DNA of 64,000 nucleotides. It comes from Acidobacteriota bacterium (GTDB taxonomy: Bacteria > Acidobacteriota > Blastocatellia > Pyrinomonadales > Pyrinomonadaceae). Shown in pieces: positions 42,719-52,158 of this stretch (positions within the stretch are counted from its first letter, which is position 1; every line of letters starts with the position of its first letter). Where the stretch lies: contig JAFDVK010000034.1 of assembly GCA_018269005.1 (NCBI GenBank), positions 121,285 to 185,284 of the forward strand, read 5' to 3'. A program made the position numbers and the translations under genes. The notes under the pieces were generated by a model that saw only the letters and a program-made list of their open reading frames with translations, had not been told where the DNA came from and made no database searches.

Positions 42719-44956
42719 TCATTTTGTGACGAGGCGAAAACCCAATTCCTTGTCACGCGTCGAAGCCGGCACATCGGGCCGGCTCGTACTCGTTATAGCG
42801 GCATCACCCGAGGACTTGCTGAATGCCGAACCTCCGCGGATCATATATCGCGGTTCCTTCGATTCCTTTACCGTTCCACCGCTTCCCGGATAAAGGTACG
42901 CCTTTGAGCTGGTCCACTCATAGACATTACCGATAAGGTCCGCGACGCCCCATTTATCGGGGCAAGTGTGCTTGCCGACCTCTGTCGGCTCTGTATTCGA
43001 CTGATCGACCCAAGCACATTCCTGGCGAAACCCATCGCCCCACGGATAAAGATCGCTGTCGCTGCCGTTCCTTGCGGCATACTCCCATTCGGCGTCTGTC
43101 GGGAGCCTGTACTGGACGTTGTCGCGCTTCGACCGCCAACCGGCAAACGCGAGCACATCGTCCATATTGACGAACCGCACCGGATAATTCTCTTTACCCT
43201 CGAGCGGCCTTCCGTTCACCCAATCGGCCGGAAGCGGTTTGTGGCCGGTGGCCTGAACGAACTCGTAATACTCAGCGTTCGTGACCTCTGTCCGGTCCAT
43301 TCTGAACGCATCGACCGTGACCTCGTGTTCAGGACGTTCGGCAGGCTGGCCATCGTTGCGGCCCATCCTGAACGTTCCGGCAGGGATCGATACAAGATTC
43401 GCCTTTATCGCCGGGAGTTCGGGCGTCGAACTTGCGGCCGGTGAAGCATTTGTGCCCGGAGTCGCAGGAGCATTTGCGATCGGCTTGCTTCCCGGGAAGA
43501 AGCCAAGAAAATACGCTGCTGCAACACCTGCTATTCCCAAGACGAAAAGAACGAATAACGCACCGATTCCGATAAAAAGCCCTGTTTTCTTCCTTTTTGC
43601 CGTCACGGCAGGCGGCGGAACCGACTGCATCGGAGTTGGGATCGCGGGCGTTGACGCCGCCGCAGATATCTGTGCCGAGCCTGCCGGATCGACAAGAAGC
43701 GTTTCGCCCAACGGGATACGCGTATCGGGACGCGGGATCGCATTTATATCGGGCTGCGAGTGTCGGAGTTCGGCGACGATGTCAACAGGCTTGCCGTCGC
43801 AAACCACACTATCGACCCAATCGTCAAAGCCGTTATGGCTGACCCGCAGAAAATGATTGCCGCTCTGGATGCCTTCAAGAAGGAGCGAGCCATCGACGCG
43901 GCTTTCCCCGACCGGAACGTTGTCAACAAAGATCTTCGATCCCGCAGGACGCGTATGAACGCGGATCGTCGAGACAGGCAACGCACCGGCATTGGCAGTT
44001 ACGTGAATGTTCGAAGAAATCTCGACCGCGCGTCGAAATTCATCGACCATCATCTCAACGGATGCAGTTCGCGCCGACGGCGCCTTTTCGAGCGTGTGAA
44101 ACACGGCACGTTCGATCTCCGGCGGCATCGCTACGCCAAGGCTCGCAAAGGTCGGCGGCGGATCGCTGATGTGCTTCTTCATTATCGCCGGTATCGACGA
44201 GCCTTTGAACGGCACATCGCCTGCAAGCATCTGGAAAAGCATCACGCCAAGGCTGTAAATATCAGCACGCGAGTCCGGATCTTCATCGGCCCATTGCTCG
44301 GGGGCCATATAATACGGCGAACCCATCAGGCCTGTCGTTTGAGCCTGAATGAACGAGCCCAAAAGCTCGCCGGACTTGATCTTTGCGAGGCCGAAATCCA
44401 GGATCTTGACCGCCTGCGACATATTCGGCTTGTCCGAACAGATCATTATGTTCAGCGGCTTCAGATCGCGATGGACGATGCCTTGGTGATGTGCCGCACC
44501 GACGCCTGCGCAGATCGCGGAAATGAGTTCGAGGGCATTTTCGGGCGAGAGTTTGCCTTCGCGAGCGAGCAGGTCGTGAAGCGATTCGCCCTCGACATAC
44601 TCCATCACGAGGAAGGGCACGTTCCCGTTGATCACGCCGTAATCCGAAACGCTGACGACGTTCTGATGGCGGATCGCGGCTGCTGCGAGTGCCTCTTGCC
44701 TGAATCGGGTTACAAGCTGCGGGTCGTTGCCGACGAGGTCGGGGAGAATGATCTTGATCGCGTGGAGCGTCTTTAGGTACGCGTGTCTTGCCTTATAGAC
44801 GACGCCCATTCCGCCCTGCCCGAGCCTGTACTCGATATGATACTTACCCTCGAGAACGCCGTCGCCGGGAATCGTATGCACCGTCGGCATCCCCTCGTTC
44901 GGACAAGTGGTGACCGTGTCGGCAAAACAAGTTTTACAGGTCTGACATTCCCGCAT
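42719..44956 (-). CDS. Ser/Thr protein kinase fused to PEGA and formylglycine-generating-enzyme-like domain
   Basis: The 745-residue protein opens with a four-cysteine zinc ribbon (residues 4-18). A complete Hanks-type kinase domain (39-310) follows, with GQGGMG (46-51), Lys68 (AIKII), HRDLKPLN (162-169), DFG (187-189) and YYMAPEQ. Then come a PEGA domain (328-397), one membrane helix (459-487), and a C-terminal SUMF1/FGE-sulfatase fold (520-745). The last shows IPAGTFRMGRNDGQPAERPEHEV, DRTEVTNAEYYEF, RLPTDAEWEYAARNG and GNVYEWTSS. In FGE-like proteins this fold is often a binding module; the paired active-site cysteines of true FGE are not evident. The kinase is cytoplasmic and the FGE-like part periplasmic, so it could sense an external ligand. 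Confidence 0.93.
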   Translation of the reverse strand: MRECQTCKTCFADTVTTCPNEGMPTVHTIPGDGVLEGKYHIEYRLGQGGMGVVYKARHAYLKTLHAIKIILPDLVGNDPQLVTRFRQEALAAAAIRHQNVVSVSDYGVINGNVPFLVMEYVEGESLHDLLAREGKLSPENALELISAICAGVGAAHHQGIVHRDLKPLNIMICSDKPNMSQAVKILDFGLAKIKSGELLGSFIQAQTTGLMGSPYYMAPEQWADEDPDSRADIYSLGVMLFQMLAGDVPFKGSSIPAIMKKHISDPPPTFASLGVAMPPEIERAVFHTLEKAPSARTASVEMMVDEFRRAVEISSNIHVTANAGALPVSTIRVHTRPAGSKIFVDNVPVGESRVDGSLLLEGIQSGNHFLRVSHNGFDDWVDSVVCDGKPVDIVAELRHSQPDINAIPRPDTRIPLGETLLVDPAGSAQISAAASTPAIPTPMQSVPPPAVTAKRKKTGLFIGIGALFVLFVLGIAGVAAAYFLGFFPGSKPIANAPATPGTNASPAASSTPELPAIKANLVSIPAGTFRMGRNDGQPAERPEHEVTVDAFRMDRTEVTNAEYYEFVQATGHKPLPADWVNGRPLEGKENYPVRFVNMDDVLAFAGWRSKRDNVQYRLPTDAEWEYAARNGSDSDLYPWGDGFRQECAWVDQSNTEPTEVGKHTCPDKWGVADLIGNVYEWTSSKAYLYPGSGGTVKESKEPRYMIRGGSAFSKSSGDAAITSTSRPDVPASTRDKELGFRLVTK

Positions 44957-45059
44957 TAAAAAACTTTCTAGAGTTTATCTCAAAAACAACGATTAGACCG
45001 CGTAGATTAGACGCTCAATTCTGCAAAAAAGCAGTAATGACTTATCCAATTCTAGTTTT

Positions 45060-45098
45060 TTTTTCGGTTTTTTCGCAAAACACAGTAAAAAAACCGGT
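45060..45098 (-). terminator. Possible AT-rich terminator downstream of leuS
   Basis: CGGTTTTTT (45065-45073) faces AAAAAAACCG (45087-45096) with T-runs on both strands, about 100 bases past the leuS stop. The stem is weak. Confidence 0.35.
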
Positions 45099-45198
45099 TC
45101 AACCAACCAAAAAACATGACGCTGGTCCCTGTGAGCTTTTGCCTCAAGAGGCGGCACAAATACGTCGCCTGTGAGGTTAACTGCGCATCGATCGAGCG

Positions 45199-47871
45199 TT
45201 ATCTGACAACTATGTTCACAAGGCGGCGCGGGACGACAATGACCTTGACCGTCTCTTTTCCGTCAGTGTATTCCCGGACCTTTTCATCGGCAAATGCCAG
45301 TTGTTCGAGAGTTTCGTTCGCGGCATCCGGCGAAGCAAACACGCGGCCGCGGAGTTTGCCGTTCACCTGAACGGCGACCTCGATCTCATCTTCGCGGGCA
45401 AGATCCTCGTTGAACTCAGGGAACCTTGCATTTGAAGCGATCATCCCCGCGTCGCTTCCTGTGAGGGCGGAATACAGCTCTTCGGCGACGTGAGGCGAGA
45501 ATGGAGCGAGCATCAGGACGATCGCCGTCAGGGCCTCGCGAACCGCAAAGCGCATTTCCGCATCGGCCTCGTTCGGCGGCACCTTGATGTCGCCAACGGT
45601 ATTCGAGAGCTCCATCAGGGCGGCGACCGGCGTGTTGAACTGCAAAGTTTCGAGGCTGTCGCCTACACGTTTGATCGTCTGGTGAGTTTTTCGTCGCAGG
45701 CCGCGGGCTTCGGCTGACGCTGTCGCGGCTGGAACTTCTACTGTGTCCAGAAAGTCGATCCAAGCTCGCATTTGCCGCCAGACGCGTTGAATAAAACGCA
45801 CTGCGCCCTCAATTCCCGCTTCGTTCCAGACAAGTTCGTTGTCGATCGGCGCCGCGAACATCACGAAAAGCCGTGAAGCATCGGCTCCGTAGATATCGAC
45901 CATTTCGTCGGGATCGACGCCGTTGCCTTTGGATTTGGACATTCGCTCGACGGCGAATTTAAGAGGCGACGCGGTCGTTCCCGCTGCCGCTTCCGTCGGA
46001 TCAGGAGACCCAGTCGCTATCGCTCCCGGTTCTGACACAGTTGCGGACGTTATCCTGCCTTTGGCGTCGCGTTCGACCGAGACCTTATCGGGCGGAAAAT
46101 AGACACGCTTTCCGCTCGAATCGTCAAAGAACGTCTCGCCAACGACCATCCCTTGGGTCAAAAGCCGCGAAAAAGGTTCGTTGAACTGCACAAGGCCCAT
46201 ATCGCGAAGAGCTTTTGTCCAAAAGCGGGCGTAGATCAAGTGCATCACGGCGTGGTCGTCGCCGCCGATATATTGATCGACCGGCGCCCAGTAATTGGCC
46301 GCGAAAGGATTGAACGGCATTATCTCGTTCGTTGGGTCCGTGTAGCGATAGTAGTACCAGGAAGAATCGACGAACGTGTCCATCGTGTCCGTCTCGCGTC
46401 GGGCAGGGCCGTCGCAATTCGGACAGGTCGTTTCGTAAAATTCGGGAACCTTTGCAAGCGGCGATTCGCCTGTACCGGTTATCGGTGCGGATTCGGGAAG
46501 ACGAACCGGCAGGTTCTCATATTTCTCGGGAACAACACCGCAAGCGTCGCAGTAAACCATCGGGATCGGCGAACCCCAAAATCTCTGACGTGAAATTCCC
46601 CAGTCGCGGAGCCGATAGGTCGTCGCCGGCTCGCCAAAGCCTTTTGAGGCAGCAAATGCGGCCATTTCTCGCTTCGCGTCAGTGCTCGGCTTGCCGCTCC
46701 AGTCACCTGAGTTTACAACGACGCCATATTCGCAGAATGGCAGCGAAGGCACGGCCGTTCCATCATCGAGCGGAGCGATGACCTGCGTTATCGGCAAGGC
46801 GAATTGGACGGCGAATTCGTGATCGCGCTCATCGTGCCCCGGCACGCTCATCACCGCACCGGTGCCGTAATCCATCATCACGTAGTTGCCGACCCAGACG
46901 GGCAATTCCTCACCGCTGAAGGGATTGATCGCCTTCAGGCCGGTGTCTATGCCGTCCTTTTCGATCACTTCATCGCGTTCGGTCGGTTTTTGGCTCTCGA
47001 CAATGATCTCGTCGATCTTCTTGAGCACATCGGGCGCGAAGATCTTGCGATTCTTTTCAACGATCTCGTGCTGCGCCGCGACGACAACGGCATTCGCACC
47101 ATAGATCGTGTCGATGCGGGTCGTAAAGACACGTATCTTCTCGTCATCGTCACAAACCTCGAAATCAACATACGCGCCGTCCGAACGGCCTATCCAATCC
47201 TGCTGGCGTTTGAGCACGTTCTGCGGCCAGCCTGATTCGATCGACGCCGTGTCTTCAAGAAGTTCGCTTGTGTAGGCGGTCGTCTTTAAGAACCACTGCT
47301 CGAGGTCTTTCTTGACGACCGGATTGCCGCAACGCCAGCAGAGGCCGCCGCTCGCCTGCTCGTTCGACAAGGTCGCCTGATCCGTTTCGCACCAATTGAC
47401 CTGCGTCATTCGCTTATACGCAAGGCCCATTTCGTACATTTTTAGGAAGAACCACTGATCGAACTTATAGTATTCCGGCCTGTGGGCGTATATCTGCCGA
47501 CGCCAATCATAGCTCAGTCCGAGGCGTTCGAGCTGGCCGCGCATCGTTTCGATATTCTTCTCCGTCCAATCGCGCGGATTGACCCCGCGTTTCACCGCGG
47601 CATCCTCGGCAGGCTGGCCGAATGAATCCCAGCCGATCGGATGAAGCACATTGAAGCCCTTTAGCCGCTTATACCAAGCCAATGCATCGCCCGCGGAATA
47701 GTTGCGGACATGGCCCATATGAAGATTGCCGGAAGGATATGGCAGCATCTCAAGCGCGTAAAATTTCGGCTTGCCGCCGTCCGGATCGGGTTCGGCCTCG
47801 AAAGCCTTTGATTCGGCCCAGATCGCCTGCCATTTCTTCTCAATTTTCTTTGCGAAATACTTATCGTCCAT
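45199..47871 (-). CDS. leuS: Leucyl-tRNA synthetase
   Basis: The 890-residue class I synthetase charges tRNA-Leu. Signatures are the opening KKWQAIWAESKAF, the HIGH region LPYPSGNLHMGHVRNYS (residues 40-56), and a zinc-type insertion (CWRCGNPVVKKDLEQWFLK). The CP1 editing region contains TRIDTIYGANAVVVA and MSVPGHDERDHEFA. DTFVDSSWYYYRY and the KMSKS loop MSKSKGNGVDPDEM follow, then a C-terminal anticodon-binding part ending VNGKLRGR...VVPRRLVNIVV. Length is normal, somewhat above E. coli's 860; the extra may be the loop around DPTEAAAGTTASPLKF. It is monocistronic. No T-box or other leader is seen in the 263-base gap upstream. Confidence 0.97.
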   Translation of the reverse strand: MDDKYFAKKIEKKWQAIWAESKAFEAEPDPDGGKPKFYALEMLPYPSGNLHMGHVRNYSAGDALAWYKRLKGFNVLHPIGWDSFGQPAEDAAVKRGVNPRDWTEKNIETMRGQLERLGLSYDWRRQIYAHRPEYYKFDQWFFLKMYEMGLAYKRMTQVNWCETDQATLSNEQASGGLCWRCGNPVVKKDLEQWFLKTTAYTSELLEDTASIESGWPQNVLKRQQDWIGRSDGAYVDFEVCDDDEKIRVFTTRIDTIYGANAVVVAAQHEIVEKNRKIFAPDVLKKIDEIIVESQKPTERDEVIEKDGIDTGLKAINPFSGEELPVWVGNYVMMDYGTGAVMSVPGHDERDHEFAVQFALPITQVIAPLDDGTAVPSLPFCEYGVVVNSGDWSGKPSTDAKREMAAFAASKGFGEPATTYRLRDWGISRQRFWGSPIPMVYCDACGVVPEKYENLPVRLPESAPITGTGESPLAKVPEFYETTCPNCDGPARRETDTMDTFVDSSWYYYRYTDPTNEIMPFNPFAANYWAPVDQYIGGDDHAVMHLIYARFWTKALRDMGLVQFNEPFSRLLTQGMVVGETFFDDSSGKRVYFPPDKVSVERDAKGRITSATVSEPGAIATGSPDPTEAAAGTTASPLKFAVERMSKSKGNGVDPDEMVDIYGADASRLFVMFAAPIDNELVWNEAGIEGAVRFIQRVWRQMRAWIDFLDTVEVPAATASAEARGLRRKTHQTIKRVGDSLETLQFNTPVAALMELSNTVGDIKVPPNEADAEMRFAVREALTAIVLMLAPFSPHVAEELYSALTGSDAGMIASNARFPEFNEDLAREDEIEVAVQVNGKLRGRVFASPDAANETLEQLAFADEKVREYTDGKETVKVIVVPRRLVNIVVR

Positions 47872-48134
47872 TTTGTAAAGGTCAAAACAATAATGGTAAC
47901 GGAAAATGCGGAAAATATCAGTTTTCGTGCCAAAAGGGGCGATCGACGAACTGCGATATTTTTAGCGCGCCTTGCCGTCTTTTGTGATATTCTGCAGGGA
48001 CCCTTTATTTCTGCGTTCAGGAGACGAGATCAACAAGGTTGATGAGAATAAATATTCCGCACACACGGCTGCTGCCAAAACCTGATCGAACTTGAGTTTT
48101 GTTGCCCCGGCCGTTTGAACCGAGAGGTGACAAA

Positions 48135-48338
48135 ATGATGGCCGAGCAACCCAACCGCGAACTTAAACGCCCGAACGACAATTCTCTTTCTTCGAACAAT
48201 TCCCGCCCGGACCGTATCTCACAAAATCCGAACGATGATGTCATTGCAAGCCTCGCGATGATGCCCGAAAATCGGCGCGCCCGGCAGGTCGGCGAGTGGG
48301 AGACGATGCGGCGCAGAACGTTCAAACACTTGCTATAA
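48135..48338 (+). CDS. Small disordered protein, unknown
   Basis: From ATG 48135, behind the strong ribosome site GAGAGGTGA, the product has 67 residues. It is rich in Asn, Arg, Ser and Pro, with no hydrophobic core until a short helix (DDVIASLAMMPENRRARQVGEW) and a basic end (MRRRTFKHLL). The ribosome site and compact frame support expression. No family is recognised. It precedes egtB by 60 bases on the same strand, but the AT-rich gap may hold egtB's own start signals. Confidence 0.5.
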   Translation: MMAEQPNRELKRPNDNSLSSNNSRPDRISQNPNDDVIASLAMMPENRRARQVGEWETMRRRTFKHLL

Positions 48339-48398
48339 GAAGTCTCCGGCGATCAGAGCATAATTCCATTTGCCCCTTCGTAGTGGTTTAATGGATAT

Positions 48399-49592
48399 AT
48401 GGATACGATCGGTACCGGCAGCGCTGCCAACGACCTGGCGGCTCGTTTTGGTGCAGTTCGCGAGCAAACGCTAAAGCTTAGCGCGCCGTTGGAGATCGAG
48501 GACTTCGTCCCGCAGGTCGTCGAATTCGTCTCGCCGACAAAATGGCATCTCGCCCACACCACCTGGTTCTTTGAGGAGCTCATCCTCGCAAAATTCGTCG
48601 AGAAGTACGACAAATTCAACGAGCATTTCTCCTTTCTCTTTAACAGCTATTACAACTCGGTCGGCAGCCGCACAATCCGAAGCGAACGTGGGGCGTTGAG
48701 CCGCCCGACGGTCAAGGAAGTTTACGCATATCGCAAGTACGTCAACGACGCGATGCAGGAGCTGCTTGCGGGCATCTCAGGGCATGCAAATCCGCTTGAG
48801 ATCGAGGGCCTGATAACGCTTGGCATCAACCACGAGCAGCAGCATCAAGAACTCCTTTTGACCGACCTGAAATACACGCTCGGCCAGAATGTGCTCGATC
48901 CGGTTTATGACCCTTCATGGAACCGCGAGGATCAAGCAGCTCTTGGCAAGGGTGAATTCGTCAAGGTCGATGCCGGTGTTTACGATATCGGCTTTGAGGG
49001 CACGGGTTTTTGCTTTGACAACGAGCTTGCGAGGCACAAGGTGTATCTAGACGAATTCTCGATCTCGGATCGGCCCGTCACGAACGCCGAGTTTGCCGAG
49101 TTCATTGATGCCGGCGGCTATGACGACTTCCGCCTATGGCATTCGGAAGGTTGGGATTGGGTGCGTGCGAACGCTGTCACCGCTCCGCTCTTTTGGGAGA
49201 AACATGCGGGCGGTTGGTCGCATTTTACGCTTCAGGGCAGACAGGAACTTGCTCCAGATGCTCCGGCCTCGCACATCTCATTCTACGAAGCATCTGCGTA
49301 TGCAGAGATGGCCGGAATGCGTCTGCCGACAGAATTTGAATGGGAAGCTGCCCAATCGAAATTCGAGTGGGGCCAGCGTTGGGAATGGACGGAGTCTGCG
49401 TATTTGCCTTATCCGGGCTTCACAAAGCCGGCCGGTGCGGTCGGTGAATACAACGGCAAATTCATGGTCAATCAAATGACGCTCCGCGGTGAGTCCATCG
49501 CAACGCCCGAGGGCCATAGCCGTCCGACGTATAGGAATTTCTTCCATCCGCAGATGCGCTGGCAATTCTTCGGATTAAGGCTCGCAAAGTAA
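48399..49592 (+). CDS. egtB: Hercynine sulfoxide synthase EgtB (ergothioneine biosynthesis)
   Basis: The 397-residue protein has a DinB_2 domain (about 10-170) followed by an FGE-sulfatase domain (196-397). Iron-binding histidines are visible in KWHLAHTTWFFEE (His50/His53) and INHEQQHQELL (His145, His149). The second domain shows VDAGVYDIGF, DRPVTNAEFAEFI, RLPTEFEWEAA and RWEWTESAYLPYPGF. EgtB joins hercynine to a cysteine-containing thiol with O2. Next comes egtD (gap 39 bases), but no egtA, egtC or egtE is in the window. That fits the EgtB type characterised from the acidobacterium Chloracidobacterium, which uses cysteine directly (literature knowledge; substrate here is inferred). Confidence 0.92.
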   Translation: MDTIGTGSAANDLAARFGAVREQTLKLSAPLEIEDFVPQVVEFVSPTKWHLAHTTWFFEELILAKFVEKYDKFNEHFSFLFNSYYNSVGSRTIRSERGALSRPTVKEVYAYRKYVNDAMQELLAGISGHANPLEIEGLITLGINHEQQHQELLLTDLKYTLGQNVLDPVYDPSWNREDQAALGKGEFVKVDAGVYDIGFEGTGFCFDNELARHKVYLDEFSISDRPVTNAEFAEFIDAGGYDDFRLWHSEGWDWVRANAVTAPLFWEKHAGGWSHFTLQGRQELAPDAPASHISFYEASAYAEMAGMRLPTEFEWEAAQSKFEWGQRWEWTESAYLPYPGFTKPAGAVGEYNGKFMVNQMTLRGESIATPEGHSRPTYRNFFHPQMRWQFFGLRLAK

Positions 49593-49631
49593 GGATACGA
49601 AATCAGTTCGGCCGCAGAACACCGAGAACTT

Positions 49632-50588
49632 ATGTCTAACGGCGAAAGCAGATCTGCCTTTGAACGAGACGTGCTCGCCGGGCTTTCGGTGACACCGAAG
49701 CATCTGTCTTCAAAATACTTTTATGATGATGAAGGCTCGCGGCTCTTCCAGAAGATAATGGGTTTGCCGGAGTATTACCTTACGGCGTGTGAAACAGAGA
49801 TCTTTACTGAACAGTCAGGTGAGATCGTAAGCCGACTTCTCGCTGAAGGAAATACCATCGACATCGTCGAACTCGGTGCCGGCGACGGCGTAAAGACCGC
49901 TCTTTTGCTTAAAGAGGTCCTAGCGAAAGATTCGTCCGCAAAATACACGCCGATCGATATTTCGGAGGTTGCGATGACCGAGCTTGTCGAAAATTTTAGG
50001 CTGCAGCTTCCGCACCTCGCGGTCGAACCAAAGGTCGGCGATTATTTCACGAGCCTTGATGAGGTGCGGAAAAGTTCTCAACGGCGTAAGGCAGTTCTAT
50101 TTCTCGGCTCGAACATCGGAAATTTTGATGCTGAACGAACAGCATTGTTCTTTTCCTCGCTCAGGGCCGTGATGAACGAAGGCGATCTGCTCTTTATCGG
50201 ATTCGACCTGCAGAAAAACCCGCGTGTGATCCACCGCGCTTACGATGATGCGGGCGGGGTTACGGCCAAGTTCAACCTGAACCTTCTCGAACGGATCAAT
50301 CGCGAGCTTGGCGGAAACTTCATCATCGACAACTTCCTGCATTACGCAAACTATCGCCCGATAGAAGGCTCGGCGCGATCGTACCTTATCAGCCGCGAGT
50401 TACAGAAGGTTGAGGTTGCCGGAAGAGAGTTCACATTTGAGCCTTGGGAACCGATCTTTACGGAGATCTCGCAAAAGTACACTCTTGCGATGATCGAGCG
50501 CTACGCGGCCGATGCCGGTTTTCGCGTCGTAAACAATTTCTTTGACCGACGGCGCTATTATTGCAATTCGCTTTGGCAACCGAAATGA
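49632..50588 (+). CDS. egtD: L-histidine N-alpha-methyltransferase EgtD
   Basis: The 318-residue protein trimethylates histidine to hercynine with S-adenosylmethionine, the first step of ergothioneine synthesis. Family motifs are LSVTPKHLSSKYFYDDEGS, LPEYYLTACETEIF, the SAM site VELGAGDGVKTALLL, YTPIDISE and LFLGSNIGNFD. VDLQ-type LFIGFDLQKNP and the C-terminal TLAMIERYAADAGF complete the set. The length matches the family (about 320). Its stop overlaps the birA start (ATGA). Confidence 0.95.
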   Translation: MSNGESRSAFERDVLAGLSVTPKHLSSKYFYDDEGSRLFQKIMGLPEYYLTACETEIFTEQSGEIVSRLLAEGNTIDIVELGAGDGVKTALLLKEVLAKDSSAKYTPIDISEVAMTELVENFRLQLPHLAVEPKVGDYFTSLDEVRKSSQRRKAVLFLGSNIGNFDAERTALFFSSLRAVMNEGDLLFIGFDLQKNPRVIHRAYDDAGGVTAKFNLNLLERINRELGGNFIIDNFLHYANYRPIEGSARSYLISRELQKVEVAGREFTFEPWEPIFTEISQKYTLAMIERYAADAGFRVVNNFFDRRRYYCNSLWQPK

Positions 50589-51328
50589 ATATTACGATCC
50601 TGCGATTCGACTCGCTCTCATCAACGAACGACGAGGCTGCGGCACAAGCCAAACGTGGAGCATCCGAAGGCCTCGTCATTCTTGCGCGGACCCAGACGAG
50701 CGGACGCGGACGGCACGGACGTGCGTGGGTTTCCAAGCCTGACGCCGGACTGTATTTCAGCATCGTTCTGAGGCCGCGGCTCGATGCGGCTTCACTGCCG
50801 CTGATAACGCTGATGGCCGGCGTCGCAGTCTGCGACACGATGCTTGAGTTCGGAGCCAAGGCTGACATCAAATGGGTCAACGATCTTCTGATCGATGAAA
50901 AAAAGGTCTGCGGGATCCTCGCCGAGGCCGTCGAAACACCATCGGGCTTGGCCGTTGTGTTGGGTATCGGAGTGAACTTGCTCCGGGCAGCGGTGGCGGA
51001 CGGGCAAGCTGAATCCGCGGTCTCTTTGGAAGAAGTTACCGGCAAGAAGATACCGGCCAACGAATTTGCCGAATGCCTCACGCGTTATCTCAATTATCTC
51101 TACTCGGTGCTCTGTGAAGAACCCGACAGGATCGTGCACGAATGGCAGCTGCGTTCGACATATTTTTCCGGCAAAGATGTGCGGGTTAGGACCACCACAG
51201 GCGACTTTACAGGCACCACGGACGGGCTTGAGCAAAACGGTGCGTTACGTGTTAAACTCTCCGACAATTCAATTGTTATTGTTCAGGCAGGCGATGTTGA
51301 ACGACTTCGGACACCTGATAGATTCTGA
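50585..51328 (+). CDS. birA: Biotin--[acetyl-CoA-carboxylase] ligase
   Basis: ATG 50585 overlaps the egtD stop, giving 247 residues. The catalytic domain shows DSLSSTNDEA, the biotinyl-AMP loop SGRGRHGRAW, KWVNDLLIDEKKVCGIL and LGIGVNLLR, then an SH3-like C-terminal domain (LRVKLSDNSIVIVQAGDV). There is no N-terminal helix-turn-helix, so this is the monofunctional form without repressor activity. A birA-coaX neighbourhood is common in bacteria; here two genes sit between them. The next start follows directly on the stop. Confidence 0.94.
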   Translation: MNITILRFDSLSSTNDEAAAQAKRGASEGLVILARTQTSGRGRHGRAWVSKPDAGLYFSIVLRPRLDAASLPLITLMAGVAVCDTMLEFGAKADIKWVNDLLIDEKKVCGILAEAVETPSGLAVVLGIGVNLLRAAVADGQAESAVSLEEVTGKKIPANEFAECLTRYLNYLYSVLCEEPDRIVHEWQLRSTYFSGKDVRVRTTTGDFTGTTDGLEQNGALRVKLSDNSIVIVQAGDVERLRTPDRF

Positions 51329-52141
51329 ATGCGATTATCTGAAATTCATCCCATCGTTTATCACACTCGAATTGCGCAAAAGAGACTCTTCCGGAAGATC
51401 TCCGATCTCGCTCCGGGCAAGAATTTTGCGAGTGAAAAGGAAGATGCCGACCTGCCCGTAATGTGTACGAAGCATTCCTCGCTGCTGCGCCGGACGCTTG
51501 GTAATTCTGATCCGCAACTCCAGGAGAATAAGGTCGTTAATCTTGGTATCGCCGCACCGACGATCGACGGCATCCTTATCAAGCCGGGCCAGCTTTTCTC
51601 GCTTTGGCGGCATGTTGGGCGAACTACCGCAGAGAAAGGGTATCTCGACGGAATGCAGCTTTCACGGGGCGAAGTTGCAAGAGGCGTTGGCGGCGGACTC
51701 TGCCAACTCTCGAATCTGCTGCATTGGATGGTTCTGCACACGCCGATGACCGTTGCTGAACGACATCATCACAGCTTTGATCCCTTTCCGGACGACAACC
51801 GCGTTCTTCCCTTTGGCAGCGGATGCGGCGTTTTCTATAACTACATTGACCTGCGCTTCTACAATCCGACGAATATCACGTTCCAACTGCGTGTAAAGGT
51901 CGGTGAGAATCACCTTCGCGGCAATATTTTTGCCGATGTCGCGCCCGAAAATACGTATCATATCGTTGAAAAGGGGCATCGTTTTTTTCGCAGCAATGGC
52001 AAGACCTGGCGTCAGAACGAGATCTGGCGTGAGGTGATCGACCGCAAAACGGGTAATATCGTGCGCGAAGAACAATTGATGGAAAATCTCGCGGAAGTGA
52101 AATATGAATTGAACTTTGAGGTTCCAGAGTGTAACGTTTAG
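51329..52141 (+). CDS. VanW-family protein
   Basis: The 270-residue protein has the VanW core: the signature GQLFSLWRHVGRTTAEKGYL, RGEVARGVGGGLCQLSNLLHWMVL and HHHSFDPFPDDNRVLPFGSG with YIDLRFYNPT. VanW is named from a vancomycin-resistance operon but has no proven biochemical role. The conserved GGGLCQLS cysteine and the following histidines suggest a catalytic or metal site. No signal peptide is seen. It begins on the base after the birA stop, so it is tightly coupled to cofactor genes rather than to cell-wall genes. Confidence 0.88.
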   Translation: MRLSEIHPIVYHTRIAQKRLFRKISDLAPGKNFASEKEDADLPVMCTKHSSLLRRTLGNSDPQLQENKVVNLGIAAPTIDGILIKPGQLFSLWRHVGRTTAEKGYLDGMQLSRGEVARGVGGGLCQLSNLLHWMVLHTPMTVAERHHHSFDPFPDDNRVLPFGSGCGVFYNYIDLRFYNPTNITFQLRVKVGENHLRGNIFADVAPENTYHIVEKGHRFFRSNGKTWRQNEIWREVIDRKTGNIVREEQLMENLAEVKYELNFEVPECNV

Positions 52142-52158
52142 CCTATAAGCGTGGTTTT

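Noticed and set aside
43760..44776. Open frame of 338 codons opposite the kinase-FGE gene
   Set aside because: Codon bias of the kinase gene leaves this frame open; Arg/His-rich, no motif, no ribosome site.
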